Part shown: piece by piece, positions 16,019 to 23,904 of the stretch
How the letters are laid out: every line of letters starts with the position of its first letter
Position numbering within the stretch: the stretch's first letter is position 1
From: Acidimicrobiaceae bacterium
GTDB lineage: Bacteria > Actinomycetota > Acidimicrobiia > Acidimicrobiales > Ilumatobacteraceae
NCBI GenBank assembly: GCA_003455715.1
Contig: DMQJ01000425.1
Location: 1-27,534, forward strand
Length of the DNA: 27,534 nt
Direction: 5' to 3'
The notes under the pieces: model-generated
What the model was told of the DNA's origin: nothing
The model's input: the letters and a program-made list of their open reading frames with translations, nothing else
Databases searched by the model: none
Translations under genes and position numbers: made by a program

Positions 16019-16754
16019 GCGATGCCTTCCCGGAGAGCGCCGACCCGAAGGTGGCGTCGAGCACGTCGTCGGTGAAGGTGTCGGCAGGAGGTCCGTCGCC
16101 CTGCAGCGTGCCGTTGACGCACAGGCAACGCGAGAATCGGCGACGCGCCAGTGCCAGGTCGTGCGTCGCCACCAACAGAGTGGTTCCTTCTGCCGCCAAC
16201 TCGGCGAACACATCGAGCAGTTCGAGGGTGGTGGGCTGGTCGACGCCGCTCAGTGCTTCGTCGAGCAGCACCACTGAGGCCTGCTGAGCGAGCGCCCGAG
16301 CCAGGTAGGCGCGCTGGAGTTGGCCGCCGGACAACTCGGTGAGCGCTCGGTCTTCGTGGTGTTCGAGGCGCACACGTTCGAGCGCGGCCGACACGGCGGC
16401 CCGATCGTCGCCGCCGGGACGACGCCACCAGTGGCGGAAGCGGCGACGGCCGGCCAACACCAGTTCGCCGACAGTGATGGGGAAGTGCAGGTCGTTGTCG
16501 TTCCGCTGGGGGATGTAGGCGAGGTCCATGCGGTCGGTGCGGTGGTGGCAGTGCACGCCATTCACCTGCACGACGCCCTCGTGGTTCACCAACCCGCAGA
16601 TGGCCTTGAACAGGGTGCTCTTCCCTGCCCCGTTGGGGCCGATGACGCCGATGAGTTCACCGCGCCCGACGGCGAACGTGACGTCGTGCAGCACATGCCG
16701 CTGGCCGTACCGAACACCGAGGTCGACGACCTCCAAAACCGGGCACTCGGTCAT
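16002..16754 (-). CDS. znuC: Zinc ABC transporter ATP-binding protein
   Basis: The 250-residue product is an ABC ATPase with Walker A GPNGAGKST (39-47), Q-loop IPQRND (81-86), signature LSGGQLQR (141-148), Walker B VVLLDEAL (161-168) and the H-loop in VATHDLALA. The length and the Q-loop and signature sequences match the ZnuC/MntB group that powers metal uptake by ABC-3 permeases. Its ATG overlaps the stop of the binding-protein gene by ATGA. The permease gene starts inside its 3-prime end. It acts at the inner membrane face. Confidence 0.92.
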   Translation of the reverse strand: MTECPVLEVVDLGVRYGQRHVLHDVTFAVGRGELIGVIGPNGAGKSTLFKAICGLVNHEGVVQVNGVHCHHRTDRMDLAYIPQRNDNDLHFPITVGELVLAGRRRFRHWWRRPGGDDRAAVSAALERVRLEHHEDRALTELSGGQLQRAYLARALAQQASVVLLDEALSGVDQPTTLELLDVFAELAAEGTTLLVATHDLALARRRFSRCLCVNGTLQGDGPPADTFTDDVLDATFGSALSGKASRVVVD

Positions 16755-17782
16755 GCGCAGCGCAGGCCGGCGCGGAGTGCCTCGAGGTTGGAGCGCATCA
16801 CGGAAATATACGTCTCGCCTGCGTCGAGTTGCTCCTGCGACAGTGATTCGAGCGGGTCGAGCACGGCCACGCTGCCACCGATCTCGTCGGCCACCGTACG
16901 GGCAAGGTCATCGGGGAGGTTCTGCTCGAAGAAGATCGTCGTGACGTTGTTCGCACGGGCGATCTCGGCCACTTCCTCGAGGGCCTGTGCCGACGGTTCT
17001 TCACTGGGCGAGATGCCGGCGATCGGCACGGTGCGCAAGCCGTAGGCGGCAGCGAGGTAACCGAAGGCGTCGTGGTTGGTCACCAACGCATCGGTCTCGC
17101 ACGACGCGAGACCAGCAGCCATCTCCTCGTCGAGGGCAGTGAGTTCGGCCCCGTAGGCAGCAGCTGCGGCGGCGAAGTCGTTGGCCAGATCGGGGCGGGC
17201 GTCGCCCAGTGCCTCGGCGACGGCGGTCGCCATCAGGGCCATGTTGGCCGGGTCGAGCCACACGTGAGGGTCGTCGCCCTCATGCGAGTGGCCGTGCTCT
17301 TCCTCGCCCTCGGCGTGCTCTTCGTCCTCTGTGTGCTCGTCCTCGCCCTCGGCGTGCTCTTCGTCCTCTGTGTGCTCGTCCTCGGCGTGCTCATCGCCTT
17401 CCGCGAAGGGGATCTGCTCCACCGCCTCGAGCACGTCGACGCGGGTGATCGACGAGGGCAGCGAGCCAATCGCCTTCTCCACGCCCGGCTGGAACTCCCC
17501 GCCCAGGTACACCACGATGTCGGCGGCTTCGAGCTCGCCGAGTTGCTGCGCCGTCGGTTCGTACTCGTGAGCTTCCTCGCCGGGCGGCACGAGAGCGACC
17601 ACATCGACTGCGTCGGCGCCGACAGCGCGTACGACTGCTTCCACCGGGTAGAACGACACCGCCACCGTCAACCGGTTGCCGGTCGTGGAGCTGGCATCCG
17701 ATGCGGATCCGGAGTCGTCGTCACCGCAGGCAGCGACGAGCAGAAGTGACAGCGGGAGGGCAAGAGCGAGACGACGTTGCAT
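16751..17782 (-). CDS. znuA: Zinc-binding lipoprotein of the ABC transporter
   Basis: The 343-residue product is a cluster A-I metal-binding lipoprotein. The signal peptide ends in the lipobox VAAC with Cys19 as the acylated residue. Candidate zinc ligands are His72 (EEAHEYEP), His173 (DPHVWLDP), His237 (TNHDAFGY) and an Asp in VLDPL near the C-terminus. Between His72 and His173 is an acidic His-rich loop (about 130-168) containing two identical 13-residue repeats of EDEHTEDEEHAEG and ending HGHSH, as in zinc-specific family members. It delivers zinc to the permease from outside. ATG 17782 fits the signal peptide; the TTG at 17803 lies in the operator region. It leads the znuA-znuC-znuB operon. 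Confidence 0.92.
   Translation of the reverse strand: MQRRLALALPLSLLLVAACGDDDSGSASDASSTTGNRLTVAVSFYPVEAVVRAVGADAVDVVALVPPGEEAHEYEPTAQQLGELEAADIVVYLGGEFQPGVEKAIGSLPSSITRVDVLEAVEQIPFAEGDEHAEDEHTEDEEHAEGEDEHTEDEEHAEGEEEHGHSHEGDDPHVWLDPANMALMATAVAEALGDARPDLANDFAAAAAAYGAELTALDEEMAAGLASCETDALVTNHDAFGYLAAAYGLRTVPIAGISPSEEPSAQALEEVAEIARANNVTTIFFEQNLPDDLARTVADEIGGSVAVLDPLESLSQEQLDAGETYISVMRSNLEALRAGLRCA
17303..17380. repeat. Perfect tandem 39-bp duplication inside znuA
   Basis: Two adjacent identical 39-base units (17303-17341 and 17342-17380) encode the repeated 13-residue His/Glu/Asp segment of the metal-binding loop. A partial third copy follows at 17381-17392. The identity at every base, including synonymous sites, points to a recent slippage or unequal-exchange event. 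It could vary in copy number between strains. Confidence 0.9.
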
Positions 17783-17805
17783 AGGAGCGAATCCTAACCG
17801 CAATA

Positions 17806-17816
17806 GGAATCATTCC
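17806..17816. promoter_or_regulatory. Zur-like palindrome upstream of znuA
   Basis: An 11-bp perfect palindrome, GGAATGATTCC on the minus strand, lies 24 bases before the znuA start. Its core AATGATT is the core of actinobacterial Zur (FUR-family zinc repressor) boxes. It sits where a repressor would cover the promoter or transcription start. A second inverted repeat, CCCAC-AAC-GTGGG (17815-17827), abuts it. Regulation by zinc is inferred. Confidence 0.5.
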
Positions 17817-17825
17817 CACAACGTG

Positions 17826-17845
17826 GGTGTCAGGATGTTGACACC
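17826..17845 (-). terminator. Hairpin at the end of the GGDEF-EAL gene
   Basis: A perfect 7-bp stem (GGTGTCA, 6-base loop, TGACACC) spans the stop codon of the upstream EAL gene. It would separate that transcript from the znu operon on the same strand. No T-tract follows. Confidence 0.4.
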
Positions 17846-18913
17846 GCCGTGCCTGCTCGCCAGTTCTCGCCGTGCGCTGCCATCCACGGCTCGACGGCGG
17901 TGGGGGCCAACGCCGCGCTGAACAAGTGGCCCTGCGCGAGGTGGCAACCGAGGTCGCGAAGGGTGCGCAACTGTTGTTCGGTCTCGACCCCTTCGGCCAC
18001 TACTGCGAGCCCGAGGGTGGACGACATGCCCACCACCGCGGCGACCACCGCTCGGTCCTCGGCGTGGTCGCACACACCGTTCACGAACGAGCGGTCGATC
18101 TTGACGGTGGCGAGGGGGAAGCGGCGAATGTGGGTGAGCGACGAGTATCCGGTGCCGAAGTCGTCGAGGCAGAGGGTTGCCCCCATCGAACGCAGTTCGT
18201 CGAGCGTGTGCTCGGGCGACACTCGTCCACCCCCGGCGCGTCGGGCGATGGTTGCGTGCTCGGTGATCTCGATCACCAGCCGTTCGGGCGACAGCCCGTG
18301 AGCCGCCACGATGTGGCCAAGTCGGTCGCACAGGCCGCGGTCGGACAGTTGGCCGACCGACAGATTGAGCCCGAGGAGAATGTGCGGGGGAAGACTGGTG
18401 ACCGACGAGCACGCGGAGTGCGCCACGACGTCGCCGAGCAGCAGATCGAGCCCGGCGTCCTCGGCGAGGTCGAGGAAGGCGATGGGCGACAGCACCCCGA
18501 GTGCCGGGTGATGCCAACGTGCCAGCGCTTCAAGACCCACCGTGGCGCCTGAGTCGATTTCCACCACCGGTTGCAGGTATGCCACCACCTCGCCTCGTTG
18601 CAGGCCAGCAGCCAGATCGTCAGCAAGGCGTCGCCGCTGGTTGGCGTTGCGGTGTCGCTGCGCCACGCTGCGCACGGGTTCGCCGCCGCGCGCGGCCTTC
18701 GCCTCGTACATCGCGAGGTCGGCGTCGGCGAGAAGGCCGGTGACCGTGGCGTCGTGGTCTGCGAGGGCCAGGCCGACGCTGGCGGTGACGCGCACTGGGC
18801 CTTCGGCCAGCAGGTACGGCATCGAGAGGGTGCCGTCGATGCGGTCGCACAGGGCCTGCCCGCTCTGTCGATCTGCCACCCCGAGTGCCAACACGACGAA
18901 CTCGTCGCCCCCC
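17830..18913 (-). pseudogene. 5-prime-truncated GGDEF-EAL (cyclic di-GMP) gene with intact EAL domain
   Basis: The reading frame encodes the end of a GGDEF domain and a complete EAL domain. The GGDEF motif itself is present (SGGDEFVVLAL, bases about 18916-18884), followed by VRVTASVGLALAD and LADADLAMYEAKA, but the 80 or so residues that should precede it are missing. A TAG lies four codons before SGGDEF. The EAL domain has GLEALARW, NLSVGQL, IEITEH, LDDFGTGYSSL, VKIDRSF and VAEGVETE, so a phosphodiesterase active site could still form. Directly upstream, in another frame, is DDAVAARLGG; removing one base from the run of six G would join it to DEFVVL. The gene has thus probably lost its 5-prime end and acquired a frameshift. 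GTG 18894 could start a residual EAL protein of 354 residues. Confidence 0.75.
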
Positions 18914-19008
18914 GAGACGCGCAGCTACCGCATCGTCGACGGTTCGATCGCTGAAGAACCCATCGCTGTCGGCTGAACCCGCACCGGCGACGTCTCGTAC
19001 AACCGCGG

Positions 19009-19080
19009 TAGAATCTCGACCCTGCTGATCGGAATACTCGGCGAACCTGTCGGGTTGCACGTCACGGCACTCAGGAGGGG
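19009..19080 (+). promoter_or_regulatory. Putative promoter -10 box and ribosome binding site of cysM
   Basis: TAGAAT at 19009-19014 is a plausible -10 box for the gene starting at 19087, and AGGAGGGG at 19073-19080 is a strong ribosome binding site 6 bases before its ATG. No clear -35 box is seen. Confidence 0.4.
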
Positions 19081-19086
19081 TCTTCG

Positions 19087-20037
19087 ATGGTCATCAACGA
19101 GAACGTGCTCGATCTCATTGGCAACACACCCATGGTGGATGTCAGCCGGTTGTCGCCCAACCCCAATGTGCGCATCGTGGCCAAGCTTGAGAGCCAGAAC
19201 CCGTTCGGCTCGGTGAAGGACCGCATCGCCAAGCAGATGATCGAGCAGGCCGAGAAGGATGGCGTGCTCAAGCCCGGCCAGACCATCATCGAGCCGTCGT
19301 CGGGCAACACCGGCATCGCGCTCGCGGCCATCGCCCAGATGAAGGGTCACCCGATCAAGATCCTCATGCCCACCAGTGTGAGCATCGAGCGTCGCCAGAT
19401 GCTCGAGGTGTTCGGCGCCGAACTCATCCTCACCCCTGGTGAGGAAGGCAGCAATGGTGCGGTGAAGCGGGCCATGGAGATGGCCGCCGAGCACCCCGAG
19501 TGGTGCTTCCTCTACCAGTACGGCAACGACAACAACCCGATGGCCCACTACGAGGGCACCGGCCCCGAGATCTGGCGCGACTGCCCAGAGATCACCCACT
19601 TCGTCGCCGGCCTGGGCACCAGCGGCACGCTCATGGGCACCGGCCGCTACTTGAAGGAGCAGAACCCCGACATCCAGGTGATCGCCATCGAACCGCCGCT
19701 CGGCGAGCGGGTGGAGGGCTTGCGCAACCTCGATGAGGGCTACATCCCTCCGTTGTTCGAGAACTGGCACGGCTTCGACCTGCTCGACCGCAAGCGCGTC
19801 GTTCGTCCCCGCGAGAGCCTGGAATGGACTCGCCGTTTGGTGAGCGAATGCGGCATCTTCGCCGGCATCTCCTCCGGTGCCGCGCTGGCGGGTGCCGCCA
19901 AGGTGGCTAGCCAAATCGAGTCGGGAACCATCGTCTTCATCGTGTGCGACGGCGGCTGGAAGTACCTCAGCACCGGCGCATACACCGACGATCTCGACGA
20001 AGCCGAAGCCAAGGCCGAACAGATCATCTACTTCTGA
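19087..20037 (+). CDS. cysM: Cysteine synthase, CysM/O-phosphoserine sulfhydrylase type
   Basis: The 316-residue product is a PLP-dependent beta-replacement enzyme. PLP binds Lys44 in GSVKDR; the substrate-carboxylate loop is SSGNTG (71-76) and the phosphate cradle is GLGTSGT (175-181). Several stretches closely follow the mycobacterial CysM: LYQYGN, HYEGTGPEIW, ITHFVAGLGTSGTLMGTGR, GLRNLDEG and GWKYLSTGAY at the C-terminus. In mycobacterial CysM an arginine in the LRN-DEG segment (Arg213 here) selects O-phosphoserine over O-acetylserine, from memory of the family. The enzyme probably makes cysteine from O-phosphoserine or O-acetylserine. No cysO sulfur-carrier gene is visible beside it. It lies upstream of murI, rph and rdgB, as in mycobacteria. 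The start has a strong ribosome binding site. Confidence 0.9.
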   Translation: MVINENVLDLIGNTPMVDVSRLSPNPNVRIVAKLESQNPFGSVKDRIAKQMIEQAEKDGVLKPGQTIIEPSSGNTGIALAAIAQMKGHPIKILMPTSVSIERRQMLEVFGAELILTPGEEGSNGAVKRAMEMAAEHPEWCFLYQYGNDNNPMAHYEGTGPEIWRDCPEITHFVAGLGTSGTLMGTGRYLKEQNPDIQVIAIEPPLGERVEGLRNLDEGYIPPLFENWHGFDLLDRKRVVRPRESLEWTRRLVSECGIFAGISSGAALAGAAKVASQIESGTIVFIVCDGGWKYLSTGAYTDDLDEAEAKAEQIIYF

Positions 20038-20064
20038 GCCAGCGCCGAAGCCAACTGCCGGAAG

Positions 20065-21864
20065 GTGAGTGTGTTGACGGAATCTTGTGCGAATGATCCG
20101 AGCGACTCATCGCCCCACGACGCCGTGCCGACTACAGTGCGCCACGTGGCATTGACGGGACCCCTGCCGAACTTCATCCGCACGACTCGCCGCCTACTGC
20201 TCGCGGGGTTGTTGAGCCTCACCAGCGTCGTGGCGGTAGCACCGGAGGCGTCTCCCGCAGCGGCTGCCGCACTGCCCAGCGGGTCGTCGACGTACGTCGC
20301 CGTCACCCCCCAACGCATGGCCGACACACGGCCGTCGCAGGGTTCCTATGGCTACACCATGGTGAATGCGTCCACGATGCGCATTGCGGTCACCGGGCGC
20401 GAGGGCGTGCCCGAGGATGCCATCGCTGCTGTGGTCAACGTCACCATCATCGGATCGGGCGCGAAGGGGTACATCACGGTCTTCCCTTCCGGTCAGGCGC
20501 TGCCCACCACCTCCAACGTCAACGCCGATGCCCCTGGCCGCACGGTGGCCAACATGGCCCACGTCAAGCTTGGCACCAACGGGTCGATCGATCTGTTCCG
20601 CAGCGGCAGCATGAACGTCGCCGTCGATCTGGTGGGCGTGTACGTGCCGGTCACAGCGGCCGTCTCGAGCGGTCGCCTGCAGACGTTGGCGGCCGGTGCG
20701 CAGCGTGTGTCCGACTCACGCCCGTCGAATGCGCTCGGTGCCAATACCACCCGCACCATTGATCTCGCCCCGGCGGGTCTCCCCACGGGCGCTAGCGCGG
20801 CGTTGGTGAACATCACGGCTGTCACCGCCTTTCCCGGCTTCTGGACGGCCTTCCCGTCGGGCACCTCGCGGCCCAACGTGAGCACCCTCAACATCGACAC
20901 GGTCGGGCAAACTCGCGCCGCGCAGGCCATCGTGCCGCTCAACGGGGTGCGCACCATCAGCGTCTACGCCAGCGGCGGCGGCCACCTGCTCGTCGACCTC
21001 GTCGGCTGGTACACCGGCGACGGGGCTGCAGCGATGACCGACGGCCTGTTCTTGCCCGCCGCGCCGATGCGCATGCTCGACACCCGTGCCCTGCGCACGC
21101 TGGCTCCATGGGGCGGCAGCACCTACGAATTCCAGGTGGGTGCGCCGGTGGCCAACGCCGCCGCCGCCGTGATGAACCTCACCGGCACCCAACCGTGGGA
21201 CAAGGGCTACGTCACCGCCTACCCAGCGGGCCTGGGGCGCCCCAACTCGTCGAATCTCAACGTGACGGGCTGGAACCAAACCATCGCCAACCACGCCATC
21301 ACACGGGTCACCACCCGGGGTGCCGCGCTGTTCACCGATGCCGGGTTGCACATGATCGCCGACGTCGCCGGGTGGTTCCTGGGCACCCCGTCAGCGCCTG
21401 TACTGGCGGCCCCGAGCAACCCCAACTACACACCCAACCTCGCGTTGCGTGTCAATGCGTCGAAGGCCTATGTCAACACCGCAGTGAAGGCCAGCTCGAG
21501 TTCGTACCTCGACTACTGGGCCGACCGCGGCTACGCCGCCACATGGAGCGACCTGGCCAATGTGGCCACCCCTGGCAACGTCATGCTGTTCGGCCACCGC
21601 ACCACTGGCTCGGCACCGTTCCGCTACATCAACCTGCTGAACGTTGGCGACTCGTTCAGCATCCTCGGTTCCGACGGGCGCACCTACCACTACCGAGTCG
21701 TCGACGATCGCGTCACTCTGCCCTCGTACTCCACCATCGCCGGCCTGGCCGCGGCGCACGGCCCGATGACGGCGCAGTTGGTGGCGTGCTCGAAGCTCGA
21801 CGGCTCCGCCACCAGCACCAAGTACCGGCTGGTCATCACCGGCCGCTTGTACGCCGTTACCTGA
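20065..21864 (+). CDS. Secreted protein: three DTR-type beta repeats fused to a sortase domain
   Basis: The product of up to 599 residues has a signal peptide (about 37-69, RTTRRLLLAGLLSLTSVV ending in AAAAA). Three homologous repeats follow at about 77-195, 204-318 and 329-441. Each starts with a D-T/S-R motif (MADTRPS, VSDSRPS, MLDTRA), has A-V-x-N-x-T and P-S/A-G-x-x-x-P-x-x-S-x-N-x strands in the middle, and ends in D-L/V-x-G-x-Y/F. The C-terminal region (about 455-599) is a sortase: His511 in LFGHRTTG, Cys575 in QLVACSK and Arg588 in TKYRLVI form the catalytic triad. Sortases attach proteins to the cell wall or link pilins. The start is ambiguous: GTG 20065, or GTG 20071 with GGAAGG at good spacing. 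There is no C-terminal membrane anchor. Confidence 0.85.
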   Translation: MSVLTESCANDPSDSSPHDAVPTTVRHVALTGPLPNFIRTTRRLLLAGLLSLTSVVAVAPEASPAAAAALPSGSSTYVAVTPQRMADTRPSQGSYGYTMVNASTMRIAVTGREGVPEDAIAAVVNVTIIGSGAKGYITVFPSGQALPTTSNVNADAPGRTVANMAHVKLGTNGSIDLFRSGSMNVAVDLVGVYVPVTAAVSSGRLQTLAAGAQRVSDSRPSNALGANTTRTIDLAPAGLPTGASAALVNITAVTAFPGFWTAFPSGTSRPNVSTLNIDTVGQTRAAQAIVPLNGVRTISVYASGGGHLLVDLVGWYTGDGAAAMTDGLFLPAAPMRMLDTRALRTLAPWGGSTYEFQVGAPVANAAAAVMNLTGTQPWDKGYVTAYPAGLGRPNSSNLNVTGWNQTIANHAITRVTTRGAALFTDAGLHMIADVAGWFLGTPSAPVLAAPSNPNYTPNLALRVNASKAYVNTAVKASSSSYLDYWADRGYAATWSDLANVATPGNVMLFGHRTTGSAPFRYINLLNVGDSFSILGSDGRTYHYRVVDDRVTLPSYSTIAGLAAAHGPMTAQLVACSKLDGSATSTKYRLVITGRLYAVT

Positions 21865-21899
21865 GTCGCCGGCCTCGCCCGGTCGGCTGAGTGGCGTGG

Positions 21900-22742
21900 T
21901 CAGGCTCTGGCCAGCACCAGCCCCAGGATGCCCACGGCCACGATCACTGCTGCCGTGATTCGACGGCGATGGTCGCCTTCGCCGAGGAACTTCCAGCCAG
22001 CCAGTGCGGCCAGCACCACACTGCTTTCGCGTAGTGCCGTGACGTAGCCCACCGGTGCGAGGCGGAACGCCACCACCACCATGCCGTACGTGACCGTGGT
22101 GGCAACCCCGGTGACCAGGGAGACGCGCCACCGTGCCCGCAGCATTGCAGCCATGTCGCGACGGCGTCCGGTGGCCAACCCGAAGAGGGTGTTCGACGCA
22201 GCCCCACCCACCATCGTGGCGAAGATGTAGGCGATCGTGTCGGTCTTCGCTCGTGAGCCAGCCGCATCGAGTACCGAGTACACCCCGATCGTCACGGCCA
22301 CGCCGAGCGCCACCACGATGCTGCGCCCGGTGGCGCCCGCGGCCAGCAGCGACAGACCGACGACGATCACTGCGATGCCCAACGCGTGCCACACGGTGAG
22401 GTGGTCGGAGAGGAACAGCACCCCACCGATGGCCGCCAACGCAGCACCGCCACCACGGGCAATGGGGTAGCTGACCGAGAAGTCGCCCACGGAGTAGGCC
22501 CGGGCGAGCAACCATGCATACGGCAGGTGCACCACCCCGCTGAGTGCTGCGAACACGTACGCCTTGCCAGGCATCCCGAACAGCACATGGTTGCCAACGG
22601 CGAGCGGCAGGCTCAGCACCCCCGCGGTGAAGAACTGTGCCCACAACACCAGGTAGCGGTCGCCAGTGGCGCGCTTGGCGACGAAGTTCCAACCGGCATG
22701 AAGACCGGCCGCGCCAAGGGAGAGCAGGGTGGCGAGGAGCAC
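21900..22742 (-). CDS. EamA/DMT-superfamily transporter
   Basis: The 280-residue product has ten hydrophobic segments in two EamA-type halves, as in drug/metabolite transporters. Typical elements are LHAGWNFVAKRATGD in the first helix-loop and YPIARGGGAALAAIGGVLFLSD at the end of the first half. The second half ends with ALRESSVVLAALAGWKFLGE. Substrates of this family range from amino acids to nucleotide sugars and cannot be read here. It starts at GTG 22742, seven bases after the acyltransferase stop, so the two genes are probably one operon. A role in exporting a precursor for the acyltransferase is possible but speculative. It converges with the sortase gene with only 35 bases between stops. 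Confidence 0.85.
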   Translation of the reverse strand: MLLATLLSLGAAGLHAGWNFVAKRATGDRYLVLWAQFFTAGVLSLPLAVGNHVLFGMPGKAYVFAALSGVVHLPYAWLLARAYSVGDFSVSYPIARGGGAALAAIGGVLFLSDHLTVWHALGIAVIVVGLSLLAAGATGRSIVVALGVAVTIGVYSVLDAAGSRAKTDTIAYIFATMVGGAASNTLFGLATGRRRDMAAMLRARWRVSLVTGVATTVTYGMVVVAFRLAPVGYVTALRESSVVLAALAGWKFLGEGDHRRRITAAVIVAVGILGLVLARA

Positions 22743-22748
22743 GAGACG

Positions 22749-23888
22749 TCAGACGGCCGACGGCGCAGTGGGGGCGGGGGTGGGCTGTTCCGGTGTGCTC
22801 GTGCGAGCCGGCTTCACCCATTTGCGACCGAACAGGTAGATGACAGGAAGCGTGAACAGCAACGGCCCGATGACGGCAAGCGGTCGCGACAACCACCACC
22901 ACAGGGTGGGTTCGCGGGCTTCGTTGCGGTTGCCCTTCAGCGCGTAACTGGCCGCTCGGTGCAACGCCATTCCGGTGGTGTGGAACAGGAACAGGGGCAT
23001 CGAGAAGCGGTTGATGGTTTCGTTCACCCGCTGCCACCTGCGGCGCTCGAGCCGCCGCTCCAACGCCGGCCGCAGCGTCTCCACCACTCCTGCCTGGAAC
23101 ACCACGAGGGCCACGATGCACAACGTGGGCGGCGCCATGTTGGAGGTCTCGCCTGGCACACCCACCATTGACCCCGGGTACAGGCCGCTGAACACCAGCC
23201 CCACCAGACCGAACAGGCCGGCCCACAGCAACGTCCAGTCGGAGCGGCGGGTGGCCCCCACAAGACGCTCGTAGAAGAACCCCAGCTGGTGGCACAGACC
23301 CCACACGACGATCATGTTGGCCATGCCGACCCACTCGTGGTCGTAGCGGAAGCGGATGATGTCGACCGCGAGGGCGATGCCGGCCAGCCACACCACGACG
23401 ATGGAATCGAACCGGCGGTGGAGCCAGAGGAACACGGGCAGGAGCGCGACCAGCATGAGGTACACGCCCATGAACCACAGCGGGCTCACCACCAGCAGTA
23501 CGGCTCGGCCCGCCCACTTGGCGTTGAACACATTGCCCAGCACCACGCCGAGCGTGACCCAGATGAACAACAGGATGAGCGCGGGAACGGCAAGGGCCCT
23601 CAATCGCCGCAGCACGAAGCGTGCCAAGCGTTCACCTTTGGCGCTGGCTGCCTCCCAGGCGACGAGGTGCGAGTAGCCGCCGACGTAGAAGAACAGGGGC
23701 ATCACCTGCAACAGCCACGTGGCCGCCCACAACCCCGTGGTGAAACCAATCGGACTGGTGGCGCGTGGGCCGTCGTCTTTCCAGATGACAATGGTGAACA
23801 CCCAATGCCACGCCACCACCACGAGCAGGCTGAACGCGCGCAGGAAGTCGATGTACGCGTTGCGCGCCCGGGGTGCGGGAACGCTCAA
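22749..23888 (-). CDS. Acyltransferase-3 family membrane protein
   Basis: The product of about 379 residues is an integral membrane acyltransferase of the OafA/acyltransferase-3 type, with about ten helices. The N-terminus ARNAYIDFLRAFSLLVVVAWHW matches the family start with its conserved Arg and His, followed by PLFFYVGGYSHLVAW. The C-terminus has RFSMPLFLFHTTGMALHR and a Pro/Thr-rich tail. Such proteins acetylate or acylate surface sugars, glycans or antibiotics at the membrane. TTG 23888 is chosen because it is preceded by GAGGG at a suitable distance; the frame is open to 24089 but that part overlaps the divergent CPBP gene. There is no ATG near the expected N-terminus. Its start is only 16 bases from the divergent start. 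Confidence 0.82.
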   Translation of the reverse strand: MSVPAPRARNAYIDFLRAFSLLVVVAWHWVFTIVIWKDDGPRATSPIGFTTGLWAATWLLQVMPLFFYVGGYSHLVAWEAASAKGERLARFVLRRLRALAVPALILLFIWVTLGVVLGNVFNAKWAGRAVLLVVSPLWFMGVYLMLVALLPVFLWLHRRFDSIVVVWLAGIALAVDIIRFRYDHEWVGMANMIVVWGLCHQLGFFYERLVGATRRSDWTLLWAGLFGLVGLVFSGLYPGSMVGVPGETSNMAPPTLCIVALVVFQAGVVETLRPALERRLERRRWQRVNETINRFSMPLFLFHTTGMALHRAASYALKGNRNEAREPTLWWWLSRPLAVIGPLLFTLPVIYLFGRKWVKPARTSTPEQPTPAPTAPSAV

Positions 23889-23904
23889 CGGATACCCTCG
23901 AACC

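Noticed and set aside
21391..23517. A 708-residue minus-strand frame across the sortase end, EamA and acyltransferase genes
   Set aside because: It is Arg/Gly/His-rich out-of-frame translation crossing three genes with clear families in other frames.
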